Of a stretch of 64,000 nt of DNA, positions 33,318 to 42,583 are shown piece by piece. Location of the stretch: positions 310,001 through 374,000 of the forward strand of contig NW_026063266.1 of NCBI RefSeq assembly GCF_024362695.1. Reading direction: 5' to 3'. This DNA comes from Pectinophora gossypiella. Taxonomy: Eukaryota; Arthropoda; Insecta; Lepidoptera; Gelechiidae. Made by a program: the position numbers and the translations under genes. How positions within the stretch are numbered: the stretch's first letter is position 1; each line of letters opens with the position of its first letter. Under the pieces are notes generated by a model. The model did no database searches, had not been told where the DNA came from, and saw only the letters and a list, made by a program, of their open reading frames with translations.

Positions 33318-33515
33318 TCAATTCAATTCAATTAAATTATTTATTGCATTCCATGTAGTACAATGGGGTGTTACATAGGCATAGGAACTAAAACATGGAC
33401 CCTGTAGGGCACAGCAACGTTGAAGGGAAGAGAGGAAGTGTGTATTAAAATTAAAACTCAATGAACAATCAATTAAAAAAAACAATTCAATCAATTGATT
33501 CAATCTAGCATGCAT
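33318..33515 (-). mobile_element. Short LINE/SINE 3' fragment inside the Helitron right arm
   Basis: On the minus strand it ends with GCAATAAATAATTTAATTG followed by repeats of AATTG, a microsatellite-type tail typical of CR1/RTE-like 3' ends. It interrupts Helitron-type sequence on both sides. It is too short to classify. Confidence 0.45.
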
Positions 33516-33691
33516 GCATACCTTAGTAAATATAAAGTTTATTTTTGGCTGTATTTTGAAAAATGGGAGTTATTGGGAAAAAAAATGTACTTATGAAAAA
33601 ATCTAAACTGCATAAGTATGCACTCCCACACACACAAAGATCTCTCTCTTATATAACACGCCACGCGGACGAAGTCGCGGGCAAAAGCTAG

Positions 33692-33863
33692 TTAATAAAT
33701 AAGTTCCTATGTAAACATCCCTTCCTATAAAAACCAGACGTTCCTGTATCCTGACTCACTCTTATCCCGAATTTCTGACTGTTAACATCTATTTCTTCTA
33801 TTTCTTGTGTAATAAATTTAAGTTACTTTTTAAAAAGCTTAGTTTTGCTTCCACCGCATAACA
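33692..33863 (+). repeat. Gypsy-A 3' LTR, last piece with TATA box and poly(A) signal
   Basis: Starts directly after the Helitron CTAG. It contains CCTATAAAAACC (about 33734-33745), a promoter-like TATA box, and AATAAATTTAAG near 33812. It ends ATAACA at 33863, the inverse of the TGTTAT start at 9905. Together with the other two pieces this gives an LTR of about 310 bp. Confidence 0.75.
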
Positions 33864-34254
33864 ACAGCAAGGTAAATGTAATCAGGTATAAGTAACATGG
33901 CAGCAACCAAACAGTTTATTGCCAAAGTCAAATTACTAACACACTTGATCCCGCTCTGGGTAGATACCTTACTTGTTGGTTTATTCCTTTAGATTATTTT
34001 ATAATACTTCATGATGTGAACCAAACAAAATCACCAGTTAGCAGTAACAAAAGGTGGGCTGAAAAACTTCTTTTACAAGCTCTTTTCTGCTTTATCTCAG
34101 TTTCCACGAATATCATGGCATGCTAAATGTACTGGGACGGAACCCACATTTTTTGTTTACATCCTTCTGATCATTATATTTGTTTCTGTCCGTTAGGAAA
34201 TGTAAGCATGAATTGATGTATGTATGTATTCTAAATAATCCTTTTTTATTTCAG
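33864..34254 (+). other. Probable host intron, no feature seen
   Basis: AT-rich sequence without repeats that I recognise. It ends with a pyrimidine-rich tract and CAG at 34252-34254 just before the candidate exon. Gypsy-A and everything nested in it would then lie in the same intron. Confidence 0.4.
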
Positions 34255-34377
34255 GTGATAAATCTTTGACTTTGACATTTGCAAGTAGTCCTAATAGCCA
34301 CTGCATCCTGAATTGTAATTATGAGCCACCAATAACAAAAAAGACGTCTGTGACATGGATCCCTAATGTTCTCTCAG
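34255..34377 (+). CDS. Candidate internal host exon
   Basis: TTTTTTATTTCAG precedes and GTATGTAAG follows a 123-nt stretch open in one frame (phase 2 in, phase 1 out). Residues include DKSLTLTFASSPNSHCILNC and then NYEPPITKKTSVTWIPNVLS. It does not resemble any transposon protein I know, and I do not recognise the family. The splice signals on both sides and the match of its exit phase with the next candidate exon are the main support. Confidence 0.5.
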
Positions 34378-34440
34378 GTATGTAAGTACATTAAATACGA
34401 ATGCAAATCTGTCTACCTATGAGTTATATATATATAACAG

Positions 34441-34780
34441 CTAATCCTTGGTCTAATGGTTCTCTAACCATAGCTCACAATCTGGAGATCCGGGTCTGAT
34501 ACCCGATGGGGACATAGTCAAAATCACTTTGAGGCTGTCAAGGTCCTTTGTATGGATAGGAAATTGCAGACTTGAATCATCCAATTGTCTAAAGAAGTCA
34601 GATGATTCTGTGCTTCAGAAGGCACGTCAAGCAGTTATTCCCGGGCTATTTAGCCCAAACACCGTCACTAATCTGCAGTCGAGCAGCATATAGTATGCTT
34701 CATACCCCCTCCAGTTGATTTAAGGGATGCCTATGCCCAGCAGTGGGACATAATAAATAGGCTATTTATGTTTGTTTCTT
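34441..34780 (+). mobile_element. tRNA-headed SINE, plus strand
   Basis: The head has pol III box A-like TGGTCTAATGGTTCTCTAACC (split: box A about 34449-34470) and box B-like GATCCGGGTCTGATACCCG (about 34487-34505). The tail ends ATGCCCAGCAGTGGGACATA ... GGCTATTTATGTTTG, the standard 3' end of moth SINEs. Located between two candidate exons. Confidence 0.8.
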
Positions 34781-34906
34781 ATTAGAATAATTATCTAAGC
34801 ATTATACTTGTTTTAGATGGTGACGAATAAAGAAAGAAGAACCCAGGAGTATAAAAAAATACTTACATAGATACCTACCATTGTGGTGCTGTACATACAT
34901 ACATAG

Positions 34907-35065
34907 TCACACCACCATACCAGGATGGACTGAGCCGAGCACTACCAAAAAGACCAACTGCAGCCTCTTGTGATGGACATAATGACCAGAGTGGTGACAG
35001 ATAAGCAACCCATCACAAATATAAATATTTCTTTTTTCTGTGCAAGTTTTAATGTTATAAATAAA
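34907..35065 (+). CDS. Candidate last exon of the plus-strand host gene, with poly(A) signal
   Basis: After CATACATAG a frame that completes the phase left by 34377 runs 32 codons (TPPYQDGLSRALPKRPTAAS then CDGHNDQSGDR) to TAA at 35002-35004. AATAAA lies at 35060-35065. The acceptor has a poor pyrimidine tract, so the exon start is uncertain. The phase match and the poly(A) signal favour a real 3' end. Function unknown. Confidence 0.4.
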
Positions 35066-35162
35066 ATACAATCAAAAAGTATTTGTAACAAGTATGTTTT
35101 ATTACTAGTTTAGTAGGGAACAGAAATAAAATAAATAAACAAATTTATTTTGTCTTATCTGA

Positions 35163-35195
35163 AATAAATATTTCATTCATTCATTCATTCATTCT
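35163..35195 (+). repeat. CATT microsatellite between convergent 3' ends
   Basis: About six CATT units, in the roughly 150 bp separating the two opposing poly(A) signals. Confidence 0.85.
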
Positions 35196-35214
35196 TTCTT
35201 CTACATCTGTGAAG

Positions 35215-35309
35215 TTTATTTGGGAACATTTACCAGTTTTTTCAGTTAAGGCCCTTGTTATCCTCCCATTGTTATGTAATCTGCTCGTTGTCACTCACAA
35301 CTCCCAAAT
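35215..35309 (-). CDS. Candidate last exon of the minus-strand host gene, with poly(A) signal
   Basis: On the minus strand TTGTTTTCTCTTCAG is a strong acceptor ending at 35310. Downstream the frame LGVVSDNEQIT stops at TAA 35272-35274. If spliced directly to the exon at 36277-36407 the phase instead gives a stop at 35291-35293, so an intervening exon may be missing from my reading. AATAAA lies on the minus strand at 35215-35220. Confidence 0.4.
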
Positions 35310-35420
35310 CTGAAGAGAAAACAAATATTATAAATGCTGTATACACTTCCATCTCTCTAAACTTTAATAAATCAAGACAACATGCAGTCAGTTTTTTAAT
35401 ATAGATAACCAGTCCGTTAC

Positions 35421-35930
35421 CTACATACATACATAAACAGCCTATTAACATCCCACTGCTGGGCACAGGCCTCCCCTTAATTAACCAGAGGGGGTATGGA
35501 GCATACTCCACCATGCTGCTCCAAAAAAAAACCCTAAAAAACACCTCCACCAACCCGCATTGGAGTCCGATACCTAGCCCATTATAATATGGAAGAAGAT
35601 CCCTTCCTTAGTACTTAGTTTTTTGTTACTATTCTTCTTCTATCATGTGAGTTATGAGATGGATTACCAACCTCATCAACCCTGGTGTCTGGGTTATTAT
35701 TGAGCCGCCAAGGGCATGACTCATCATTACACTAGTAAGTAGTAACCAAGACCAACAGCTTAACATGCCTTCTGAAGCACTGATCATCTTACATTTGGAC
35801 AATCAGGTGTTCAGCCTGTAATGTCCTAGCAAAACAAGGAATACAAAGTGATTTTTCTCCACCAGGATTCGAACCCGGGACCTCTAGATTGTGAGCACAA
35901 CATTCAACTACTAGACCACGGAGGCCGTTA
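35421..35930 (-). mobile_element. tRNA-headed SINE sequence, minus strand
   Basis: Read on the minus strand, the head near 35930 is GGTCTAGTAGTTGAATG and GGTCCCGGGTTCGAATCCTG (boxes A and B). The tail near 35421-35470 is GCCCAGCAGTGGGATGTTAA and TAGGCTGTTTATG. It is longer than the SINE at 34441 and may contain extra sequence. It sits in the presumed last intron of the minus-strand gene. Confidence 0.75.
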
Positions 35931-36276
35931 TGTGTTTAGTTACTATGACTGGCATGATTAACGGTTACATACATAAGAGGCAAATTCACAAAGAGAGAGT
36001 CTTGACTCCGTTACTAATTACTTAAGTACCTATATAGTCATTTCATTAGATAAGTAAGCTACGTCAAGGACCTTTAGTCCGAGACACCCGAATAGTCACA
36101 GCAGCAGGTTGATGAGGTAGGTCATTGATCTTACAAACCACATTAGAGAAAAAAAACAGGATTAACCGTTCCTCATATCTGGCCGTCCTAGGCCTGAGTC
36201 TAATCAGCCATAAAGGAAATCCACTTACAACGAGCAACACTCACTTAAATATATTTTTAACTAGGAATATGCTTAC

Positions 36277-36407
36277 ATGTTGCCATTGCTCCAAGATGCA
36301 TCAAAATTCTTCCATACTCTTGTTTTATAAACATTAAAAGAGTTCATCCTCTTATTGATTTTCTTTATAATTATGTCATCCCACTTAAGGTTTCTGTCAA
36401 GTATTGC
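36277..36407 (-). CDS. Candidate host exon, copy A
   Basis: Minus strand: acceptor ACTAAGTTTCAG, 131 open nucleotides (AILDRNLKWDDIIIKKINKR then MNSFNVYKTRVWKNFDASWS), then donor GTAAGC. Entry phase 0 matches the exon end at 36501. The sequence is not transposon-like and I do not recognise the family. The same exon occurs at 39077-39207. It is charged, lysine-rich and probably helical. Confidence 0.55.
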
Positions 36408-36500
36408 CTGAAACTTAGTAAAAAATCTGATTAATACAAGTAACTTAGATTAATATGGTGTCTACAAGTTCTTCTATGACATATTTTTTCGATCACTCAC

Positions 36501-36563
36501 CTCTTCATCACTAAATTTGTAGTGCAACTGCTCAGGAGGAAATCTAATACAATCACTCCTGTC
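36501..36563 (-). CDS. Candidate host exon 3' part, copy A
   Basis: The frame GVIVLDFPPEQLHYKFSDEE ends at a good donor (GAGGTGAGTG, minus strand). Upstream it runs into the RTE-like LINE tail at about 36564. In copy B the sequence beyond that LINE is an open frame starting with ATG, in phase, so this looks like the end of exon 1 after a LINE insertion. An alternative is a shorter exon using the TATTAG acceptor. Confidence 0.5.
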
Positions 36564-36868
36564 TTCAAAACTTCGTGCTCACCTCATGCTGGACTTTCTC
36601 TACTTGGTAATTTAAGGCTATTTACGTGTACGAATGAGTCCATATTAAAAGAGCTCAAGATCACGCACGACGCGGCTCTCCTCAATATGCCGGAATCGTG
36701 TCCTTAGCTTCTTCGAACATATTATGCGGTCTCCGAAGCTCAGTCTGGAGAAGCAGATCATCGTTGGGCAAATGGATGGCAAACGTGCGCGAGGAAGGGC
36801 GCCTACGAGGTGGTCTGACATCCTGAAGAAGACGGTGGGCGGCAGCATACAGAGGACGGTGCACGCAG
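36564..36868 (+). mobile_element. RTE-like LINE tail, copy A
   Basis: It carries the C-terminal part of a LINE ORF2, readable in copy B as FFGHIMRSPKHSLEKQIIVG and KRARGRAPTRWSDIVKK, a C-terminal signature of RTE/BovB-like and related LINEs. Cut off at 36868 by the Jockey LINE. Confidence 0.65.
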
Positions 36869-38808
36869 TACTACTCCTCCTCTCAATAGGCCTAACCAAC
36901 CCCCCGCTTTCGACGATGACGAAAAAGCCGAATGCCTTGCCGACAGTCTCGAAGCCCAATGCTCGCCCAGCACTCTCCCTATCGATCGTAGGCACCTCTC
37001 GACGGTGAACTCTGAAGTTCAGCGTAGGGCTTCTGTACCTCCCACCGATCCTCCTCTTCCACAGGTAACTGAGGAAGAGGTCCTAGGTATTATCAAAAGA
37101 TTTCATACCCGAAAAGCCCCTGGCTCAGACGGTATCACGAATCGTGTCCTTAAAAACTTCGGTGCTCCCCTCATCTGCTTACTAACGGCAATATTCAACG
37201 TCGCCTTGAGCAACTGCGTCTTTCCACAGCAGTGGAAAGAAGCAATTGTAATTGGTATACCAAAGCCTGGGAAACCTAAAAACGAACCTTCGAGTTACCG
37301 CCCCATAAGTCTCCTCAATTCCATGGGGAAGGTTTATGAGCGGCTCATATTTGCTAGATTACGGGACTACGCCGAATCCAATAGTCTTATTCCACCAGAG
37401 CAGTTTGGTTTTAGAACCAAACACTCCTGCGTTCAACAAGTGCACCGTATTGTTGAACATATCTCTAGTAGATTAAACTTAAAAAAACCTGTCGCTACGG
37501 GAGCGCTCTTCTTCGATGTGGCGAAAGCGTTCGACAAAGTCTGGCACAACGGCTTGATCTACAAGCTTTATTCACTGGGAGTGCCAGACCGTCTTGTGCA
37601 CATCATACGAGACTTCCTCTCAAATCGAACCTTTCGCTACCGCGTGGAGGGGACGCTCTCGTCACCGCACCCGATACATGCCGGAGTCCCACAAGGCTCC
37701 GTCCTCTCCCCTTTACTATTTTCATTATATACTAGTGACATTCCCAAATCTCCTAATACCGAATTAGCTTTATTTGCGGATGATACAGCCATCTATTCTT
37801 CGTGCCGTGGTCGAGTATGATGACCGGAATCCTCCAACGCGCGGCCAATGCCTTGGGCAAGTGGTTTCGCAAATGGAGAATCGAGGTAAACCCGGAGAAA
37901 AGTGCAGCGGTGTACTTTTCAAAGGGCTATTATAACACGCCACGGTCACGCCGTCAACTTAAAGTCATTACGATGTTTGGCAAGCCGATCCCTTGGGAGG
38001 AGCAAGTCAAATATCTCGGCGTAGTCTTAGATAGACGTCTTACTTTCAAGGCCCATATCAAACGAGTGCGCGATCGCGCCGCGTTTGTAATGGGCCGTCT
38101 TCATTGTCTCCTTAACAAGCGAAGTAAATTGTCCCTTAGGAATAAGGTGAAAATCTACACGACTTGCATCCGTCCGATCATGACCTATGCAGGGGTAGTT
38201 TTCGCTCATGCGAGTCCCTCTCAAATCCACCGTCTACAGGTAATACAAAATCGTTTCATGCGGAAAGCCACGGGAGCTCCGTGGTTCCTTCGCAATGAAA
38301 ATCTGCACATTGACCTAGGTCTGCCAACCATTGCCCAATGGCTCAAATTAGCTTCCAAACGTTTTTTCGATTCTGCTCCGCACCACCCGAATCTCCTGGT
38401 AGTTGCGGCTTCCGAATACATCCCGCTTAGGGACGGTACTGAAAAGTATCGGCGTCCGAAGGACGTAATATACGATCCCGACGACCCGATGACTCTAGCC
38501 ATAGAGGCAGCCAATCAGCTCGCGACACCAAACATTTCAGGACCCCGATACCGACCCCGCCGGCGTGGTCGACGATTTCCCTCATTCAGCGCTTATCGCT
38601 ATCGACCCACTAGGGTCGATTAATTCTTTCAAATATTTTTCCTCTCAGACGACGCCCTGAGCCGAGGTTCGCGCCCAACTGGGCACCCTCAGGCCTGTTG
38701 TCTTAAACGTTGTACCGGGTGAGAGCCTTCAGCGCTCCCCATTTGTCCGGCCAAGTAGTTAATGCCATCTGCGGCAAATCTACAATAAGTCACGTTAAAA
38801 AAAAAAAA
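36869..38808 (+). mobile_element. Jockey-clade LINE, 5'-truncated, with poly(A) tail
   Basis: Begins inside ORF2, has a 3' UTR ending CACGTT and 12 A (about 38797-38808), and is bordered by the 860-bp duplicated segment. A shorter, almost identical minus-strand copy is at 62568-63344, so the family was recently active. Confidence 0.88.
36880..38623 (+). pseudogene. Jockey LINE ORF2 reverse transcriptase, one frameshift
   Basis: The RT starts before 37005 in the same frame (a Pro-rich linker) and shows RKAPGSDGITNRVLKNF, SSYRPISLLNSMGKVYERLI, FFDVAKAFDKVWHNGLIYKL, AGVPQGSVLSPLLFSLY and the catalytic FADDTAIY (near 37778). A frame break at about 37805 moves the thumb and C-terminus (KYLGVVLDRRLTFKAHIKRV ... 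RPTRVD) to the next frame, ending at 38623. Endonuclease and ORF1 are absent because of 5' truncation. The enzyme family primes cDNA synthesis on nicked chromosomal DNA. Confidence 0.88.
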
Positions 38809-39211
38809 ACGTTACTAATTACTTAAGTACCTACATAGACATTTCATTAGATAAGTAAGCTACGTCAAGGGCCTTTAGTCTGGGACACCAGAATAGTCAC
38901 AGCAGCAGGTTGATGAGGTTGGTCATTGATCTTACAAACGACATTAGAGAAAAAAACAGGATTAGCCGTTCCTCATATCTGGCTGTCCTAGGCCTGAGCC
39001 TAATCAGCCGTAAAGGAAATCCACTTACAACGAGCAACACTCACTTAAATATATTTTTAACTAGGAATATGCTTACATGTTGCCATTGCTCCAAGATGCA
39101 TCAAAATTCTTCCATACTATTGTTTTATAAACATTAAAAGAGTTCATCCTCTTATTGATTTTCTTTATAATTATGTCATCCCACTTAAGGTTTCCGTCAA
39201 GTATTGCCTGA
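38809..39211. repeat. 860-bp duplicated segment, copy B part 1
   Basis: Matches 36009-36411 with scattered substitutions. It continues at 52314 after BEL-3. CCTGA at 39207-39211 is the left BEL-3 target duplication. Confidence 0.9.
39077..39207 (-). CDS. Candidate host exon, copy B, with BEL-3 at its acceptor
   Basis: Same exon as 36277-36407 with minor changes. On the minus strand the exon is now preceded by BEL-3 LTR sequence that still leaves CAG next to it. The pyrimidine tract and branch region have been moved 13 kb away (to 52314 and beyond), so normal splicing of this copy is unlikely. Confidence 0.5.
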
Positions 39212-39374
39212 TGTACGAGCGAACTCGCACATTATTATTTTACGCTGACATATTTTTTCATATATATTGTAAATTACGCAAACTAGTGACAATTAAACAC
39301 TCAATCAAAACGCACGTGCCTTTCCTTTCCGGAACCTCACAACGCAACATATATGTAGGGATTACGACCCGACA
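39212..39374 (+). repeat. BEL-3 5' LTR
   Basis: 163 bp from TGTACGAGCG to ACCCGACA; copy at 52146-52308. Confidence 0.95.
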
Positions 39375-39377
39375 TAT

Positions 39378-39389
39378 TGGTCCTTCGAG
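39378..39389 (+). promoter_or_regulatory. BEL-3 primer-binding site, tRNA-Tyr type
   Basis: TGGTCCTTCGAG, 3 bases after the LTR, is the first 12 bases of the BEL-2 site and complements the tRNA-Tyr 3' end CTCGAAGGACCA. Confidence 0.75.
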
Positions 39390-39455
39390 ATTTTTTGTGA
39401 AGTGAAGTGTTGTGTTTTGTGTGATCTGTACTGTGATATTGCGATCGGTCCGACA

Positions 39456-39479
39456 GGCCTCCCAGAAGCGGGTCTCACC
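39456..39479 (+). promoter_or_regulatory. Shared 5'-leader motif in BEL-3
   Basis: GGCCTCCCA, GA, AGCGGGTCTCACC in sense orientation, 205 bp before the gag ATG. Same block as in BEL-2 and the ORF1-only LINE. Confidence 0.7.
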
Positions 39480-39683
39480 CGTCGGATTGAGAAGGCGCTC
39501 TACGATTACAGCAAAGGTCCAAACACGGTATTTTATTCACTGTAAACAACCAGCGACGCTCTTTTGAGCTACGATTAACATTGAACAATCTGAACATCAA
39601 ACATTGAACATCTTTAACATCTAAACAACATCTTTAACATTTAAATAACATCTTTAAAGAACTTTGGAACATTATTCTTCAAT

Positions 39684-41632
39684 ATGGAGGCTCTTCTAGA
39701 ACGTCAAAACACGATTGAGGACAGCATTCGGAGAGTGATAACTAACTTTGGAAAAGATTCCGTGCATAGGAAGACTCCCGAATACCTCAAATCGCGAGTG
39801 GAAACACTAACCAACTTGTGGGGTGAATACGAAGCCAACGATACACTTCTTCAGCAAGAAGATGATAAGTCTGCTTCATATTTCATTCAAAACAAAAAAG
39901 AAAAATTACATCTTTATTATACCGGAGGATTGGAACGTATTAGGAACACGAAACCATATAACATAACAACATTAACAACTGACAGGGATGAACATGGCAG
40001 CGCGGGTGAAGGTGGTTCCCAAGATAACAGAAGCCGGAACAAGGGATCACCTTCCCAGAGTGATGAACTTTTGAGTCAACAGAAAACCAACTTTCGAGCT
40101 TTTGATCGTGTTGTGAGAAATATCAACTTGGATATTTTGAAGGAAAAGTGGGAGATCAAGGATAAACTTGAGATACTTCAGGCTCGGTGGAAAGTCATCG
40201 ACGAACTACATTGGAAAATTGACAATCTGTTAGAAGGTTCCAACTACGAGTATGAAGAGGAATTTTCTAATTATGAACAAACATATGAGAACGCCAAATC
40301 AGGATTGAACCGTAAAATGAACAATGTGAAACACCAAATCGACTCTACACCGCATATTGAACTGCCTACATTCACAGGTAACTACCTAAACTGGCCTGCT
40401 TTTTCTGATTTGTACACTGAGGCAATTCATAACAACCCTACGCTCAACAAGTGCCAAAAAATGCAACATTTAAAAGGAAAACTCAAGGGTGAAGCCGAGC
40501 GCCTTGTCCAACATTTAACTATCTCATCTGACAACTATGACACTTGCTGGGAAATACTGAACCGTAGGTACAACAACCTTCAACTTCTGTTTACTAAACT
40601 AATGCAAACTTTCATGAACCAACCACCGATGCAAAAACAAACCGCTTATGAGATAAAACGACTTCACGATATTAGTCTGGAAACAGTACACGCCATCCAC
40701 AACCTCGGAGTAGATACGTCAACGTGGGATCCCATTCTTGTCCACATTATGACTGAAAAAATGGACCCTGAAACATACAGTGCTTACATGGACGCTCGAA
40801 AAGATAAACGAAACTTACCTGTCTTTGACGAGCTCATTTCAATACTGGAAAGCAAGTTTACAGCATTAGAACCCCTGAACAAAAAGATCAAACAGGGTAG
40901 ACAGGGTACTCCACCTTCAAAGGAAAATGAACCTAAACATAAAGAGAACATCAACGACTCAAGGTTCAAGTTCGCAAAAACGTTCAAAACAACTTGGGAA
41001 CGCATTTGTCCATTGTGTAAAACGAACGAACATGTCCTACTTACATGTTCAAAGTTCTTAAATATGACACCGGACGTAAAAATACACACTATAAAGACAT
41101 TGCTTGTCTGTGAAAATTGTCTGTTTTATCACAAATACAAATGCACGTCTAAAAACAAATGTAAAATATGCAATCGAGGCCATCATACGCTTCTACACGA
41201 CGCGTTACATGACACCTCCACCGCTTCAAACAATGTACAAATGTCGGCAAATTCAAATGCGACCGCTTCAAGCTCTACTTCACGGAAGTCGAACCACGTC
41301 TCTGGGAACTTGAATGAAGTATTACTAGCCACTATCGAACTTAAAATACGCGCCAGAGATGGAGCATGGTTAACAATGCGATGCCTATTAGATCAGGGGT
41401 CGCAAATAAATTTGATCACTGAAGATGCTGCACAACGTTTAGGACTCGAGAGATGTAATCAGAGTTCGTCAGTTTTCGGAATAGGCACCTCCGCCACTCA
41501 GAGTAAAGGAGCTGTACAACTGGTCTGCGAGTCACGCTACAACAATTATACATTCATAACAAATGCTTTGGTGATGCCGAAGGTAATAGGACTCCTACCT
41601 AACTTTACTTTTGAAAAACAACCCTGGTCGCA
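39684..41632 (+). CDS. gag-pol: BEL-3 Gag-protease, cut by a LINE
   Basis: ATG 39684 (MEALLERQNTIEDSIRRVIT). In order: helical Gag with YDTCWEILNRRYNNLQLLFT; a nucleocapsid Cys/His region (CPLCKTNEHVLLTC, CENCLFYHKYKC, CKICNRGHHTLLH, about 41005-41200); and the aspartic protease MRCLLDQGSQINLITEDAAQ near 41380-41430. The BEL frame stops being BEL at the GTCGCA duplication (41627-41632). Trailing codons to 41696 belong to the LINE. Gag assembles cytoplasmic particles and protease matures them. Confidence 0.9.
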
Positions 41633-41818
41633 TACGTTTTTGGATCTCTCTTTTTATTTTTTAAATTTAAATTATAAAACGATATTATTTACATAATAAT
41701 ATGCAACTATAACGATAAATACCTGCTAGCAGTCATTATCATCAATTAAACTTATACAGTAGATCCAGTACTTCTTTGCAAACCTTATCACACCAAATCC
41801 CATCACCGCACAAACACT

Positions 41819-42583
41819 ATGGATGCCATCAAGACGTCTCTGGAAGAGTTGAGGGCACATTTCAGCACAAGGATGACACAATTCCAGGAAGACCTTCAAA
41901 AGTCTTCGCCTGTAGCTGCTTCGTCTCTTGATCCACCATCTGCAAATAAGTTGCTGTCTGCTGAGTTCCAGACATTCAAGTCCTTTGTTGTGGCAGCCCT
42001 TGACACCATACAGAAGCAGGTTGACATCCTCGCCCAAGAAGTTGACAGACAAGAGATGAGGACTCGTCGAAAGATGTTGCTGGTACACGGTGTTGAATGG
42101 ACAAAGGATGAAGACCCCGCAGTGCACATTATAAAAATTGCAAATGAGAGTTTGGATATGTCTTTGTCCAAGATGGATATAAGCCGCAGTCATCGCATGG
42201 GCAGTACATCAGCAGACAAGCCAGGACCCATTCTGGTGAAGTTCCGAGATGTGTCAGTTCGTGATAGATTATGGTTTAAAAAGAAGGCACTGAAGGGCAG
42301 TGGGATTACTCTTTCAGAGTTTCTAACGAAAGCCCGACATAATCTCTTTGTGGCGGCGCGGCAGCGTTTTGGGATTTCTGGCTGCTGGACAAAAAGTGGT
42401 GTCATCATTGTGGCTGCGTCTGACGGGTCACGTCACATCATTGCATCGTCAGACGATCTCCAGAACGTTCCGGGGGGTGCGACGGGAATCAGCTCAAAGG
42501 CGAAGCCCACCACTCCTAGTTCTGGGCAGCAGGATAAGCCTATTGGTCGCAGTAGAAGGCGTGTTCCTACAACAAAAAAATGA
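41819..42583 (+). CDS. LINE-C ORF1, coiled coil plus RNA-binding domain
   Basis: Starts MDAIKTSLEELRAHFSTRMT. Residues 1-80 are coiled coil. A globular domain follows with RRKMLLVHGVEWTKDEDPAV, LSKMDISRSHRMGS, GPILVKFRDVSVRDRLWFKK and a C-terminal SGCWTKSGVIIVAASDGSRH. It ends in a basic Ser/Lys tail. This is an L1/CR1-like ORF1 without zinc fingers, expected to bind element RNA and trimerise. The frame is intact at 254 residues. Confidence 0.75.
   Translation: MDAIKTSLEELRAHFSTRMTQFQEDLQKSSPVAASSLDPPSANKLLSAEFQTFKSFVVAALDTIQKQVDILAQEVDRQEMRTRRKMLLVHGVEWTKDEDPAVHIIKIANESLDMSLSKMDISRSHRMGSTSADKPGPILVKFRDVSVRDRLWFKKKALKGSGITLSEFLTKARHNLFVAARQRFGISGCWTKSGVIIVAASDGSRHIIASSDDLQNVPGGATGISSKAKPTTPSSGQQDKPIGRSRRRVPTTKK

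Larger units (their letters stand above)
15548..33691 (+). mobile_element. Non-autonomous Helitron, interrupted by BEL-2 and a LINE
   Basis: The left end begins TCTATACTTATAATAAATC after an A. The right end has a short GC hairpin (ACGCGGACGAAGTCGCGGGC, 33663-33682) a few bases before CTAG, followed by T at 33692. These are Helitron termini, with insertion between A and T and no target duplication, and they match the ends of common moth Helitrons. The body has a TCTG microsatellite and a 134-bp tandem array. There is no Rep/helicase gene. Pieces are 15548-15939, 25620-26449 and about 32986-33691. The last contains another 5'-truncated insert. Direct continuity across the LINE is less certain than across BEL-2. 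Confidence 0.7.
519..33863 (+). mobile_element. Gypsy-A: env-bearing Ty3/Gypsy element, 3' half, heavily interrupted
   Basis: Pieces on the plus strand are the RNase H end (519-839), a truncated integrase (7377-8245), env (8288-9895), a polypurine tract (9894-9904), and one 3' LTR in three parts (9905-9964, 15470-15547, 33692-33863). The LTR starts TGTTAT and ends ATAACA, a perfect 6-bp inverted terminus, which ties the far pieces together. The 5' half lies left of the window. The element is dead. It is split by BEL-0 and BEL-1, lacks most of the integrase and the env start, and its LTR carries two large insertions. Nearly all bases in the span belong to the nested elements listed separately. 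Confidence 0.75.
36009..36868. repeat. 860-bp duplicated segment, copy A
   Basis: Starts CGTTACTAATTACTTAAGTA and ends GTGCACGCAG. The same text recurs, with a few per cent differences, as 38809-39211 plus 52314-52766. It contains two candidate exons of the minus-strand gene and the tail of an RTE-like LINE. A Jockey-type LINE lies exactly between copy A and copy B. Confidence 0.9.

Noticed and set aside
34441..34510. Genuine tRNA gene
   Set aside because: Boxes A and B are degenerate and followed by a SINE body; no cloverleaf with intact acceptor stem.
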